The translations under genes and the position numbers were made by a program. Of a DNA stretch of 64,000 bases, positions 38,993-49,415 are shown one piece after another. The stretch's first letter is position 1. Every line of letters begins with the position of its first letter. Source of the stretch: Flavobacteriaceae bacterium (GTDB lineage: Bacteria; Bacteroidota; Bacteroidia; Flavobacteriales; Flavobacteriaceae). Where the stretch lies: the NCBI GenBank assembly GCA_018402385.1, contig JAGYJA010000003.1, positions 124,001 through 188,000 of the forward strand, in the 5' to 3' direction. The notes under the pieces were generated by a model. It was not told where the DNA came from. It saw nothing but the letters and a program-made list of their open reading frames with translations, and did no database searches.

Positions 38993-41286
38993 TTACTCCA
39001 CAAAAATCTCATCCATAAACAACCATGCTTTGTGTCCGGCACCTTGTGCCCCATCGGGAATTGTGCCGTAATTTTTAATGTTTATATAAATGTATCTCGC
39101 TTTTAAATTATTTATATTTACCTCCAAATTTTTCAAATTTTTACTCCCTCCTAATAATGTTACTTCTTGATTTGACAAGCTATTTTTCTCACTGTCCAAA
39201 AGGGCAACTTCAACCAGTGAAGGCGCATAAATCCACTGACCTACAGCGTCAAAGAAGCGGGTTTTAATTGTATGGATTTCAGTTTCTGTACCTAAATCAA
39301 TTTCCACAACCAAATCATCCCCCCAAAACCCGAGCCATTCCTTATCGCCATAACGTTTATCACTGCCTTGTATGCCATTGATCAAACCTGCTGCGCCACT
39401 GCCGCTGTAAACGTTGCTTGGTTCCACACTCAGTTCAATGTTTTTACCAACCGCCAGGTGCATTTTAATTGTTTCCTCAAAAACAGTACTTAGTCTTTTT
39501 CCGTTTTCGTCAAAAACTGCTGCTTTCAAATGGAGATTATTGGTTACAGGAATGGAATTGTTGTATTTTTCAGATTGGGATGTGGGTTCGCTCTCATCGG
39601 TTGTGAAATGAATTGTTTTGTTCGTCTCTCCGGGTTGGAGTTGATAAAAACTGCCTTTTTCATTACTTAACAGTTCGCCTTTGATTTCATAAAGATGATT
39701 GGCATAATTCATTTCGAGCACGTCCATACGCTTGTGAAAATGTTCCAATCGGTTTACAAAATCCCCATAGTTTTTATTTTCTTCTGAAGTCCACAGCACT
39801 TCACTCAGCGCCACTGCCCGCGGAAAAGCCATATATTCCACTTGTTTTTGATCTTGTATATATTCAGTCCAGACGTTGCCTTGTGCACCCATTATAAATT
39901 GGGATTCTTCGACGGTCAAACCCTCGGGAATGGGATTAAAATGGTACACTTTTTCCAAGGGTAAAAATCCGCCAATCGCGAGCGGCTCGGTATCATTATT
40001 ACTTTGGTAATAATCAAAATAGCAGTGTGACGTGGGTGTCATAATTACCTTATGCCCTTGTTTGGCAGCAGCAACTGCACCTTCAACGCCACGCCAGGAC
40101 ATCACGGTGGCATTGGGCGCTAGACCACCTTCTAAAATTTCGTCCCAACCGATGATTTGGCGACCTTTGCTGTTGAGGTATTTCTCTATCCGGGTGATGA
40201 AATAGCTTTGCAATTCGTGTTCGTCTTTTAACCCTTCTTTTTTAATGAGCACCTGACAACTTTCACAATTTTTCCATCGGGTTTTGGGTGCTTCATCTCC
40301 GCCTATGTGAATGTACCTACTTGGAAACAATTCCAGCACTTCGTCCAAAATAGCCTCCAGAAATGCAAAAGTTTCTTCTTTGGGGCAATAAATGTCCTCA
40401 AAAACACCCCATAGTTTGGCGACTCCCGGATTTTCACCTGTGCAACCCAAATGCGGATAAGCCGCAATCGCAGCCTGTGAATGACCGGGCATCTCAATTT
40501 CCGGAATAACAGTAATGTGCCTTTCAGCAGCATAGGCCACAATTTCTTTAACCTCTTCTTGGGTATAAAAGCCTCCATATTTTTTTCCATCAAATTGGTG
40601 TGGCATATCGTTGTAATGTCCAATAAGTGTTTCATCACGCCAAGCCGCAACTTCCTGTAGTTTTGGGTATTTTTTAATCTCAATGCGCCAGCCCTGATCT
40701 TCGGTAAGATGCCAGTGAAAGGTATTCATCTTGAGCAGTGCCAGCATATCGATGTATTTCTTGATAAATTCCACCGGAAAGAAATGGCGGCCTACATCCA
40801 GATGCATTCCGCGATAAGCAAATTGAGGTGCATCTTCAATATGTTGAGCTTGTAAATAGATTTTATCAGCATTAAAACTTTGATTTTCTAATGCTTCTGG
40901 TAACAGTTGTCGAAGGGTTTGTACAGCATAAAACGCACCCGTTTCTGACGATGCCTTGACGGTAGTTTTTCGGACGAAATGGTTAAATGATACCCGGAGG
41001 TTTCAGAAATGGTTGCGTCAAAAACAAATTCAATGTCTGCAGTTTTATCTTTTTCGCTTAAGCGAAAGTTTGCTCCTTGTTCTATGAACGTTTTAAAAAA
41101 CAATGCTGATTCTTTCAACTGTTCATCAAAAACAATTTTTGAATTTGATGACAAAACAAAATGGTCCTCATTGATTTGTTGAAGGTTGGGTTGTGGGAGA
41201 ATTACAGAATTAGTCTGTAGTGGTTCTTGGTTTTGGCAACTTATTAAAAAAACAAGTGACAATAAATATAAAATATTCAGTCGCAT
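38993..41286 (-). pseudogene. Beta-N-acetylhexosaminidase, glycoside hydrolase family 20, one-base frameshift
   Basis: Releases terminal beta-GlcNAc/GalNAc, for example from N-glycan antennae. About 760 residues when repaired. Lipoprotein signal (VFLISC), GH20b domain, then the GH20 barrel with MHLDVGRHFFPVEF and the catalytic Asp-Glu pair in HIGGDEAP. The C-terminal part has a chitobiase-like domain and an F5/8-type (discoidin) domain ending AWLFMDEIFVE. The first frame stops at 40888. The A run at 40966-40970 (minus strand) has five A where six restore EKTTVKASSETGAFYAVQT and join to the barrel. Probable sequence error. It is first in the unit with cutC and GH2. Confidence 0.9.
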
Positions 41287-41327
41287 TTTTAGTATATTGG
41301 TGGGCTAAATTTACTAATCAATTTGTA

Positions 41328-44262
41328 ATGCATCCTCATAAACTATTCATTTTTATTTTTTCAGTTCTACTAATTAGTTGTGAAAAGCCGGTCGAAATTT
41401 CCATTGCAAAAAAAGACACCTCACTTGTTTCTTACGTCAACCCATTTATTGGTACCGATGGTACCGGGCACACGTTTCCCGGCGCGACCTTGCCATTTGG
41501 AATGATGCAACTCAGCCCCGATACCCGCGTGGATGGCAGTTGGGAAGGATGCAGCGGCTACCATTACAGCGATGCATATATCTACGGTTTTTCGCATACC
41601 CACCTCAGCGGCACCGGTGTATCAGATTATGGGGATATTTTAGTGATGCCTGCCGGCGAAATTAACTTTAACAACGGCTTTGATGGCAAAAAGGGTTACA
41701 GAAAACCCTTTTCTCACGAAAATGAAACAGCTTCTGTAGGGTATTATTCTGTAGTCTTAGATTCCATCAATGTAAAAGCCGAACTTACTGTTTCTTATCG
41801 CAGTGGCAAGCACCGCTACACCTTTCCCGAAGGGCAAAAGCAAATCCTGATTATCGACCTGGAACACCGCGATATGGTTTTGGATTCCAAACTCAACTTA
41901 CTTTCAGATACCGAAATCTCCGGCTATCGCCATTCCAAAGCCTGGGCAGAAGACCAGCGTCTGTTTTTTGACGCCCGGTTTTCAAAACCCTTTACAAAGA
42001 TTACCCTTCACGAGGACATTACCACAGGGAAAAAAGTGATTGCTGCATTTGAATTTGACGAAACCACAGGTTCCACTATTGAACTGGATATCGCCATTTC
42101 ACCTGTGGACGAAGCCGGCGCCAGAAAAAACCGAATGGCTGAAATAGATGGCAAATCCTTTGAAAACATTCAAACAGAAGCCGAAGAAATCTGGGAAAAA
42201 CAATTGGAGAAAATAGTTATTGAAACACCCAGTCACGACAATAAAGTCATTTTTTACACGGCGATGTACCACGCTATGATTGCACCAAATAGCTATCAAG
42301 ATGTCGATGGCCGTTATCGCGGAATGGACCTTAAAATTCATCAAACTAAAGATTTTGATTATTACACCGTCTTCTCCTTATGGGACACTTACCGCGCCGT
42401 GCATCCTTTGTACACCATTATCGAGCAGGAACGAACTACCGATTTTATCAACACCTTTTTAGCTAAATATGACGAAGGCGGCATACTGCCCATCTGGGAC
42501 CTTTCCGGCAATTATACGGGTTGCATGATTGGCTATCACGCCGTGCCTGTAATTGCAGATGCGTATCTAAAAGGCATCGGCGGGTTTGATGCGGAAAAAG
42601 CCTTGGAAGCAATGAAACACAGCGCGATGCAAGACCATCTGGGGCTGGAATCCTATAAAAAACTGGGGTATATCCCTATGGAAATAGAAAGCGAATCGGT
42701 TTCTAAAATCCTTGAATATGCTTATGACGACTGGACCATCGCACAAATGGCCAAACAGTTGGGAAAAGAAGAAGATTACAAACAGTTTATGCAACGCGCC
42801 CAATACTACAAAAATAGTTTATGACCCCGAAACACGGTTTATGCGTGCCCGTTTTCGCAATACCTGGTTTTCACCCTTTGACCCTTATGAAGTCAATTCC
42901 AATTATACAGAAGCCAATGCCTGGCAATACAGCTTATACACGCCGCAGGATTTCTCAGGCTTGATGGATTTGATGGGTGGAAAAGAGTCGCTTGAAAACC
43001 ATCTCGACGAACTATTTACTGCCGAAACCGAAACTTCGGGCAGGCATCAGGTGGACATCACCGGGCTCATAGGGCAATATGCACATGGCAACGAGCCCAG
43101 TCACCATATGGCATACATTTATAATTTTGTCAACAAACCCCATAAAACCCAGGAGCGCGTCAGGCAAATACTCACTGAGCAATATTTCAATGACCCGGAC
43201 GGGATTTCAGGCAATGAAGACTGCGGTCAAATGAGCGCCTGGTATATTTTCAGTTCGCTGGGCTTTTATCCCGTCACTCCCGGCAGTAATCAATACATCA
43301 TTGGTGCGCCCTTGTTTGACAAAGCCACCATCTATCTCGAAAACGGAAAAACCTTTACCATTCTAGCGGAGAACAACAGTGCAGACAACCTCTATGTAAA
43401 AAATGTACAGCTTAACGGAAAAGCCCACACCACTTCCTACCTCAACCACGAGTCCATCGTAAACGGCGGGACGATGGTTTTTACTATGACCAACCAACCC
43501 GGGGATTGGGGAACCAAAGACGAAGATATTCCGGTTACCAAAATCGATGAGCACCTCATCATTCCTTCGCCATTTATTGTTCAGGGCGATGTGGCTTTTA
43601 AAGAATCGACAGAAGTGGTTTTGGCTTGCGCCGAAAAGGATGCTGCTATTTATTTTCGTGTAAACGAAAATGAATTTGAACTTTATAAAAGCCCCATTTC
43701 CATCACCGAAGACAGCAATCTGGTTGTGTACAGCGAAAAAAACGGAACAAAAAGCGCCGAAATAACCACCCGCTTTTACAAAATGGATCCCGATTTGAGT
43801 ATCACTTTGGGTACCGATTATGCCAATCAATACAATGGAGGAGGCAATGATGCCCTTATAGATGGTTTACGCGGCACCCGCGATTTCAGGACCGGTGCCT
43901 GGCAGGGCTATCAGGACACAGACCTCATTGCCACACTCAACAGGGGAAGTAAAAAACCCTTGAATACTGCCAGCATCAACTTTTTGGTGGACCAACGCAG
44001 CTGGATTTTTTATCCCACGGAAGTGAATCTATACCTCTCAGAAAACGGAACAGACTTTACATTACATAAGACCATTAAAATTGATGCAGAAACACCAAAC
44101 GACCAAACCGAAATTAAAACTTTCACCTTTGACCTGAGCGGGAAACCCGTTCAGTATTTGAGAATCACCGCCAAAAATTTTGGGGATTTACCTGAATGGC
44201 ATTTGGGTGCACCTTTTCAAGGTAAGGCGTGGTTGTTTGCTGACGAAATTGAATTAAAATAA
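41328..44262 (+). pseudogene. Alpha-mannosidase, glycoside hydrolase family 92, one-base frameshift
   Basis: Exo-alpha-1,2-mannosidase-type enzyme that trims high-mannose N-glycans in a calcium-dependent way. Lipoprotein signal with lipobox LLISC at the ATG at 41328. GH92 landmarks: YVNPFIGTDGTGHTFPGA, HGNEPSHHMAYIYN, NEDCGQMSAWYIFSSLGFYP. A C-terminal chitobiase-like domain and F5/8-type domain (GKAWLFADEIELK) follow. The first frame stops at 42824. One surplus A in 42810-42816 explains it: without it the text reads YYKNVYDPETRFM. Probable sequence error. It heads the plus-strand unit GH92-glycosylasparaginase-transporter, with only 41 bases to the divergent GH20 gene. Confidence 0.92.
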
Positions 44263-44311
44263 AATTCGCATTCCCGCCGGAGCTGGTGCAATCTGCGGGA
44301 AATAAGATAAA

Positions 44312-45312
44312 ATGAAGAGACATTTATTCAAAATACAGCTATTGGTGGTTTAGGCTTAACTGCCGGGGTGGCGGCATTGGCTTGTGCAAACACTACTGAA
44401 GAAAAACAAGCCACAACTGAAAAAGAAGCAGTTCCGGGAAGTTTTCCCATCGTTATCGCCACCTGGGATGTTAAGAAAGCTACCGCCAAAGCCTGGGAGG
44501 TCATGAAAAACGGTGGTAGTTCATTGGATGCCGTTGAGCAGGGCTGTATGGTGGAAGAAGCCAATGCCGACGGACAATCGGTTGGGATAGGCGGCTTGCC
44601 GGACAGAGACGGCAATGTTACGCTGGATGCCTGCATTATGAATCCGGCGGGGGATTATGGGGCGGTGGTCTATCTTCAAAACATTTTACACCCCATTTCC
44701 GTAGCGCGAAAGGTGATGGAAGAAACCCCTCACGTGTTACTTGCAGGTAAAGGTGCAGAACAATTTGCTTTAGAAAATGGCTTTGAAAAAGTGAATCTCC
44801 TTACCGAAAATTCAAAAAAGGCCTGGGAAGAATGGAAAATAACCTCACAATACAAACCCATCATCAATATTGAAAATCACGACACCATCGGGATGCTTGC
44901 TATTGACCAAAATGGAGACATCTCCGGAGGTTGTACCACCAGCGGACTTGCCTATAAAATGGCGGGGCGTGTAGGTGATTCACCCATTATCGGTTCCGGA
45001 TTGTTTGTCGATAATGAAGTGGGTGCTGCCACAGCAACAGGACTGGGTGAAGAGGTTTTAAAAACGGTGGGAAGTTTCCTGATTGTTGAATTGATGCGTC
45101 AGGGCAAAAGTCCGCAAGAGGCCTGTGAAGAGGCTGTAAACCGTATCGTGAAAAAGAACGGTGACCGCATCAAAGACTTTCAGGTGGGGTATATTGCCGT
45201 TAACAAACAAGGAGAAACCGGTGCGTATGGCATTCACGATGGATTTGTTTACACGGTCTATCAAAATGAGGAAAACAAAAAACACGTCCCTGAATATTAT
45301 TTGAAATCATAA
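44312..45312 (+). pseudogene. N4-(beta-N-acetylglucosaminyl)-L-asparaginase (glycosylasparaginase), one-base frameshift in the signal peptide
   Basis: Cleaves the GlcNAc-Asn bond of N-glycopeptides, giving aspartate and the glycosylamine that decays to GlcNAc and ammonia. An Ntn-hydrolase made as a precursor that cleaves itself before the catalytic Thr. Landmarks: VTLDACIMN, NHDTIGM (Thr near residue 191), GRVGDSPIIGSGLFVDN, ATATGLGEE. It closely follows the Elizabethkingia (formerly Flavobacterium) meningosepticum enzyme. The ATG at 44312 opens in another frame. One missing base near 44317-44323 would give a leader beginning MKRTFIQNTAIGG and ending in a lipobox-like LAC. Exported, probably Tat or Sec lipoprotein. 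Confidence 0.92.
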
Positions 45313-45316
45313 CCCT

Positions 45317-46633
45317 ATGAATCAGAAACCCAACTACCGTTCTGCTTTTGCCATTATTACGATTTTATTTTTTCTTTGGGGTTTTATTACCGTATTGGTG
45401 GACAGTTTGATTCCGCGATTGCGGGAGGTGTTTGAACTCAGTTATTTTGAGGCGGGACTGGTTCAGTTTGCGTTTTTTATTGCCTATTTTGTATTTTCAG
45501 TGCCGGCCGGATTTTTGCTGTCACGCATCGGTTATCAAAAAGGCGTAGTGCTGGGGCTTAGCACCATGGCAATAGGTTGCCTGCTTTTTTATCCGGCTGC
45601 TTCAGAGCGTTTGTTTCCTATTTTTCTATTGGGTTATTTTACCCTCGCCGCCGGAATCACCATTCTGCAGGTAGCGGCAAATCCGTATGTTTCCGTATTG
45701 GGAAGTGAACCCGGAGCCTCCAGCAGACTCAATCTTTCACAAGCTTTTAATTCGCTGGGCACCGCGATAGCACCTGTAGTAGGTGCCATGTTTTTATTAA
45801 GTGACAGTATTAAAACCTCTGATGAAATTTCGCTTTTAAGCGAAAATGAACAAAGCACCTACTTACTTGCAGAAGCAGCTGCTGTTCAAAAACCATTTCT
45901 GTTTCTCGCTTCGGCAATAGCCCTTCTTGCACTGTTTTTTGTGTTTATCAAACTACCTAAAATCCTTGAAAAAGCGCCCAAGGATGGGTATAGCAAACTG
46001 CTGAGAAATAAAACCGTTTTGCTGGGCGTTTTGGGCATATTTCTTTATGTAGGTGCCGAAGTAGCTATTGGCAGTTATCTGGTAAATTATTTTCTCGATA
46101 TGAATATGACTGCGGTCATTCTTGAGAACAACACGTTAAATTCTCTGGCGCAACGCATTTTGAACAGTCCGCTGGAAGGTAAAGATCCCAAAGCAATTGT
46201 TGGCGCCTTTATAGTGATATACTGGAGCGGTGCAATGGTGGGTCGTTTTATAGGTGCTTATCTCACCCGAATCTTTAAACCCTCAAGGGTACTTGCCATT
46301 TTTGCAATGCTGGCGATGAGTATGTTGTTTATTTCTATGAATACCAATGGAGTTATTGCTATGTTTTCCATATTAGCAGTGGGATTGTTTAACTCGATTA
46401 TGTTCCCCACCATTTTTACACTTACTATAGAAGGGTTAGGCGATTTAAAACCTCAGGCTTCAGGCTTATTGTGTATGGCGATCGTGGGTGGAGCAATAAT
46501 CCCTCCGGCTTACGGCTATTTAACCGATGTATTTGGATTTAAATGGGCGATACTCTTGTTGATTGCATGTTATGGTTACATTCTTTTGTTTGGTTTGAGA
46601 AAACAAAAAATTCCTGCTAAACAAGCAGTTTAG
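45317..46633 (+). CDS. Sugar MFS transporter, FucP/NagP-like
   Basis: A 438-residue, 12-helix inner-membrane symporter of the fucose-galactose-glucose H+ family. Family marks: ILFFLWGFITVLVDSLIPRL at the N-terminus and LQVAANPYVSVLG with SRLNLSQAFNSLG in the first half. It lies 4 bases after glycosylasparaginase, so it probably imports the GlcNAc or mannose released by the neighbouring enzymes. Its last codons form one arm of the cphA terminator hairpin. Confidence 0.92.
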   Translation: MNQKPNYRSAFAIITILFFLWGFITVLVDSLIPRLREVFELSYFEAGLVQFAFFIAYFVFSVPAGFLLSRIGYQKGVVLGLSTMAIGCLLFYPAASERLFPIFLLGYFTLAAGITILQVAANPYVSVLGSEPGASSRLNLSQAFNSLGTAIAPVVGAMFLLSDSIKTSDEISLLSENEQSTYLLAEAAAVQKPFLFLASAIALLALFFVFIKLPKILEKAPKDGYSKLLRNKTVLLGVLGIFLYVGAEVAIGSYLVNYFLDMNMTAVILENNTLNSLAQRILNSPLEGKDPKAIVGAFIVIYWSGAMVGRFIGAYLTRIFKPSRVLAIFAMLAMSMLFISMNTNGVIAMFSILAVGLFNSIMFPTIFTLTIEGLGDLKPQASGLLCMAIVGGAIIPPAYGYLTDVFGFKWAILLLIACYGYILLFGLRKQKIPAKQAV

Positions 46634-46641
46634 CAGGAATT
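46603..46641 (-). terminator. Terminator of cphA, overlapping the transporter gene end
   Basis: A 14-base perfect stem (46609-46622 with 46628-46641) and five-base loop. On the minus strand it is followed by six T. It includes the stop codon of the convergent MFS gene. There is no T run on the plus strand. Confidence 0.75.
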
Positions 46642-46659
46642 AGATTCTTAAAAAAAGGA

Positions 46660-49311
46660 TTATCTGTTTGGGATTTCGTCTGTTGAAAATTTAAACAAAC
46701 GATTGGATTCTTCTTCTTTGAATTTAGTCACCAAATCCAGTGCTTCAGGAATCACATCACTGCAAATGACAATAAGAGAGCCTTTTTTTGCATTTTTGAT
46801 TGCATGTGTGATCGCCTCTTTTTCAGAGGGAATAATCGTGGTTTTTTTGTTTAAACCCGCTTTTTTGATGCCCTCATCCAACATTTGGATGATTTCATTT
46901 TCGGTTCTGCCTCTTAAATGCTTGTCTTGTCTGATAATGATTTCGTCAAACATTTCTGCAGCAACAGCACCCAGTTCTTTGGTGTCTTCATCTCTTCGGT
47001 CACCCACCCCGGCAATGATACCTATTTTCTCACTTGCATCCATTTTCTGAATCATATCTTGAAGCGCTCTCAATCCCGCGGGGTTGTGTGCATAGTCAAG
47101 AAGGACCTGGAAATTTTCAAAATTGAAAAGATTTAATCTTCCCGGAGTCTGTCCCGGTGAGGGTATAAAAGTTTCTAAAGATACTTTAATATCGTCAATA
47201 CTAAATCCTTTTATGTAAGCAGTGAGCACCGCCGGCAATACATTTTGAATCATAAAGGTCGCCTTACCGCCAAAAGTCAAAGGTACATTGACTGCTTTGA
47301 TCACTCTTATTTTCCACTCACCCCGGCAAATGGTGATAAAGCCATTCTCATACACTGCAGAAATTCCTCCCACTTTTGCCATGGATTTGATGTGAGGATT
47401 GTTTTCATCCATGGAGAAGAGTGCCACGTTGGATGCTACATTTTTTCGCATTGCATACACCAACTCATCATCAGCATTCAAAATGGCATAGCCGTCTTTC
47501 ACAACAGTTTCAGGGATGACGCCCTTTACCTTGGCGAGTTGTTCAATGGTATGGATTCCTTTAAGTCCTAAATGATCTGCAGCCACATTGGTCACAATCC
47601 CGATGTCACAGTTATGAAACCCAAGTCCGGCTCTTAACAATCCGCCTCTGGCGCATTCCAAAACAGCAAAATTGACAGTGGGGTCTTTCAAGACAAATTC
47701 GGCGCTGGCGGGACCGGTACAGTCACCTTTCATCAGCATTCGGTTTTGTATATAAACACCGTCACTGGTGGTATAACCCACTTTAAACCCTTTCATTTTT
47801 GCCATATGTGCGATCAATCGAGTGGTTGTGGTTTTCCCGTTGGTTCCGGTTACAGCGACAATAGGAATTCTACTGGAGCTTCCCGGCGGAAATAACATAT
47901 CAACCACATCTGCTGCTACATTTCGCGGAAGCCCTTCTGAAGGTGCCAAGTGCATTCTGAAACCGGGACCAGCATTCACTTCCAGAACAGCGCCGCCGGT
48001 TTCTTCCAATGGTTTACTGATGTCTGTGGTCATCACATCAATTCCGCAAATATCGAGGTCGATGATTTTTGAAATACGTTCTGCCATAAATACATTTGCA
48101 GGGTGAACAATATCTGTGACATCTTCTGAGGTACCTCCTGTACTTAGGTTTGCAGTGTCTTTTAAAATTACTTGCTCCCCTTCTTTTGGAACTGTATCCA
48201 GTGTATATCCATAAGAAGCGATAATGCTTTTGGTCAAATCATTGACAGTAATTTGTGTCAATACTTTTTCGTGGCCATAGCCACGACGCGGGTCGCTGTT
48301 TACTTTATCGATGAGTTGCTGAAGAGTTGATTTTCCGTCGCCTATTACGTGTGCCGGTGTTCTTTTCGCGGCAGCGACCAGGCGATTATTGATAACTAAA
48401 AGGCGGTAATCTTCACCCGTTATAAAACGTTCTACAATGACAGATCGTGAAACTTCCTTAGCCGCTCTAAAGCCTTCCAGTGCCTCTTCCCAACTGTTGA
48501 TGTCAACCGTGATGCCTCTTCCATGATTTCCGTCTATGGGTTTTGTAACCAAAGGGTAGCCAATGTAGTCAACGGCTTCTTTGAGTCCTGCCTCAGTGCG
48601 GATGATTTCACCTTTGGGCACTAATACCTCTGCCTGTTCCAAAAGGAACTTGGTATCTTCCTTATCACAGGCGAGTTCGACACCAATACTGCTGGTCTGA
48701 CTGGTCACTGTTGCTTGAATTTTCTTTTGATTGGCACCATAACCCAATTGGCAAAGCGAATATTTATTCAATCGTATCCACGGAATACCACGGCTGGCAG
48801 CTTCTTCAACTATGGAGCCGGTACTGGGCCCCAGGCGTTCTGCTTCTCTAATTTCACGCATTTCTTGTATATCTGCTTCCAGGTCATACTCTTCACCTGA
48901 TATCAATGCTTCACATATTCTTACAGAAGCTTTCGCTGCAAAGCGACCCACTTTTTCTTCCATATAAGCGAAAACCACATTGTAAACGCCCACTTCACCA
49001 TATCCTCGTGTTCTTCCAAACCCCACATCCATTCCCGCGAGGGTTTGAATTTCCAATGCGATGTGTTCAATGACATGGCCCATCCAAGTACCTTCATTTA
49101 CGCGCTGAAAAAATCCGCCGGCAGTCCCCACAGAGCAACGATGCTCAAACATAGTGGGGAACATACTTTCAAGTCGCTCCTTAAATCCGGGGACTTTATT
49201 AGTGGGTTTTTCTTCCATTTCTTCCAGGTCAAGTACCATAACTATCAACTTATGGCGTCTGACTGACCAGTAATTTGGCCCGCGCATCGCATTTATTTCT
49301 CTTATTCTCAT
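46660..49311 (-). CDS. cphA: Cyanophycin synthetase
   Basis: Polymerises aspartate and arginine with ATP into cyanophycin, a nitrogen-storage polymer. It has 883 residues with the full three-part layout. The N-domain has WMGHVIEHIALEIQTLAGM and GRTRGYGEVG. The ATP-grasp domain (about 215-480) adds Asp (YPLVTKPIDGNHGRGI, VLEVNAGPGFRMHL). The Mur-ligase-like domain adds Arg, with P-loop VTGTNGKTTTTR near 485-497 and DYAHNPAGLRAL. Cytoplasmic. It is divergent from cphB with 104 bases between starts. Confidence 0.95.
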   Translation of the reverse strand: MRIREINAMRGPNYWSVRRHKLIVMVLDLEEMEEKPTNKVPGFKERLESMFPTMFEHRCSVGTAGGFFQRVNEGTWMGHVIEHIALEIQTLAGMDVGFGRTRGYGEVGVYNVVFAYMEEKVGRFAAKASVRICEALISGEEYDLEADIQEMREIREAERLGPSTGSIVEEAASRGIPWIRLNKYSLCQLGYGANQKKIQATVTSQTSSIGVELACDKEDTKFLLEQAEVLVPKGEIIRTEAGLKEAVDYIGYPLVTKPIDGNHGRGITVDINSWEEALEGFRAAKEVSRSVIVERFITGEDYRLLVINNRLVAAAKRTPAHVIGDGKSTLQQLIDKVNSDPRRGYGHEKVLTQITVNDLTKSIIASYGYTLDTVPKEGEQVILKDTANLSTGGTSEDVTDIVHPANVFMAERISKIIDLDICGIDVMTTDISKPLEETGGAVLEVNAGPGFRMHLAPSEGLPRNVAADVVDMLFPPGSSSRIPIVAVTGTNGKTTTTRLIAHMAKMKGFKVGYTTSDGVYIQNRMLMKGDCTGPASAEFVLKDPTVNFAVLECARGGLLRAGLGFHNCDIGIVTNVAADHLGLKGIHTIEQLAKVKGVIPETVVKDGYAILNADDELVYAMRKNVASNVALFSMDENNPHIKSMAKVGGISAVYENGFITICRGEWKIRVIKAVNVPLTFGGKATFMIQNVLPAVLTAYIKGFSIDDIKVSLETFIPSPGQTPGRLNLFNFENFQVLLDYAHNPAGLRALQDMIQKMDASEKIGIIAGVGDRRDEDTKELGAVAAEMFDEIIIRQDKHLRGRTENEIIQMLDEGIKKAGLNKKTTIIPSEKEAITHAIKNAKKGSLIVICSDVIPEALDLVTKFKEEESNRLFKFSTDEIPNR

Positions 49312-49363
49312 ATAGGGTGGTTTATTTTAAAAAGTGAAAATTGATGTAAACAAATCAAATCTG

Positions 49364-49394
49364 TTTGAAACTGTTTAAATATAAACTATTTTTG
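49364..49394 (+). promoter_or_regulatory. Promoter of cphB
   Basis: TTTG at 49364-49367, a 19-base spacer and TATTTTTG at 49387-49394: a full match to the flavobacterial consensus. Transcription begins near 49401, so an upstream in-frame start at 49365 cannot be used. Confidence 0.7.
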
Positions 49395-49415
49395 CAAACT
49401 ATTAAATATATTTTT

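Noticed and set aside
40303..40683. 126-residue minus-strand ORF inside the GH20 gene
   Set aside because: Basic, low-quality shadow of the GH20 barrel in another frame; no start signal or homology.
38993..46633. Classical polysaccharide utilisation locus
   Set aside because: No SusC/SusD pair, sensor or sigma factor gene is present, so the term does not apply even though several glycosidases cluster.
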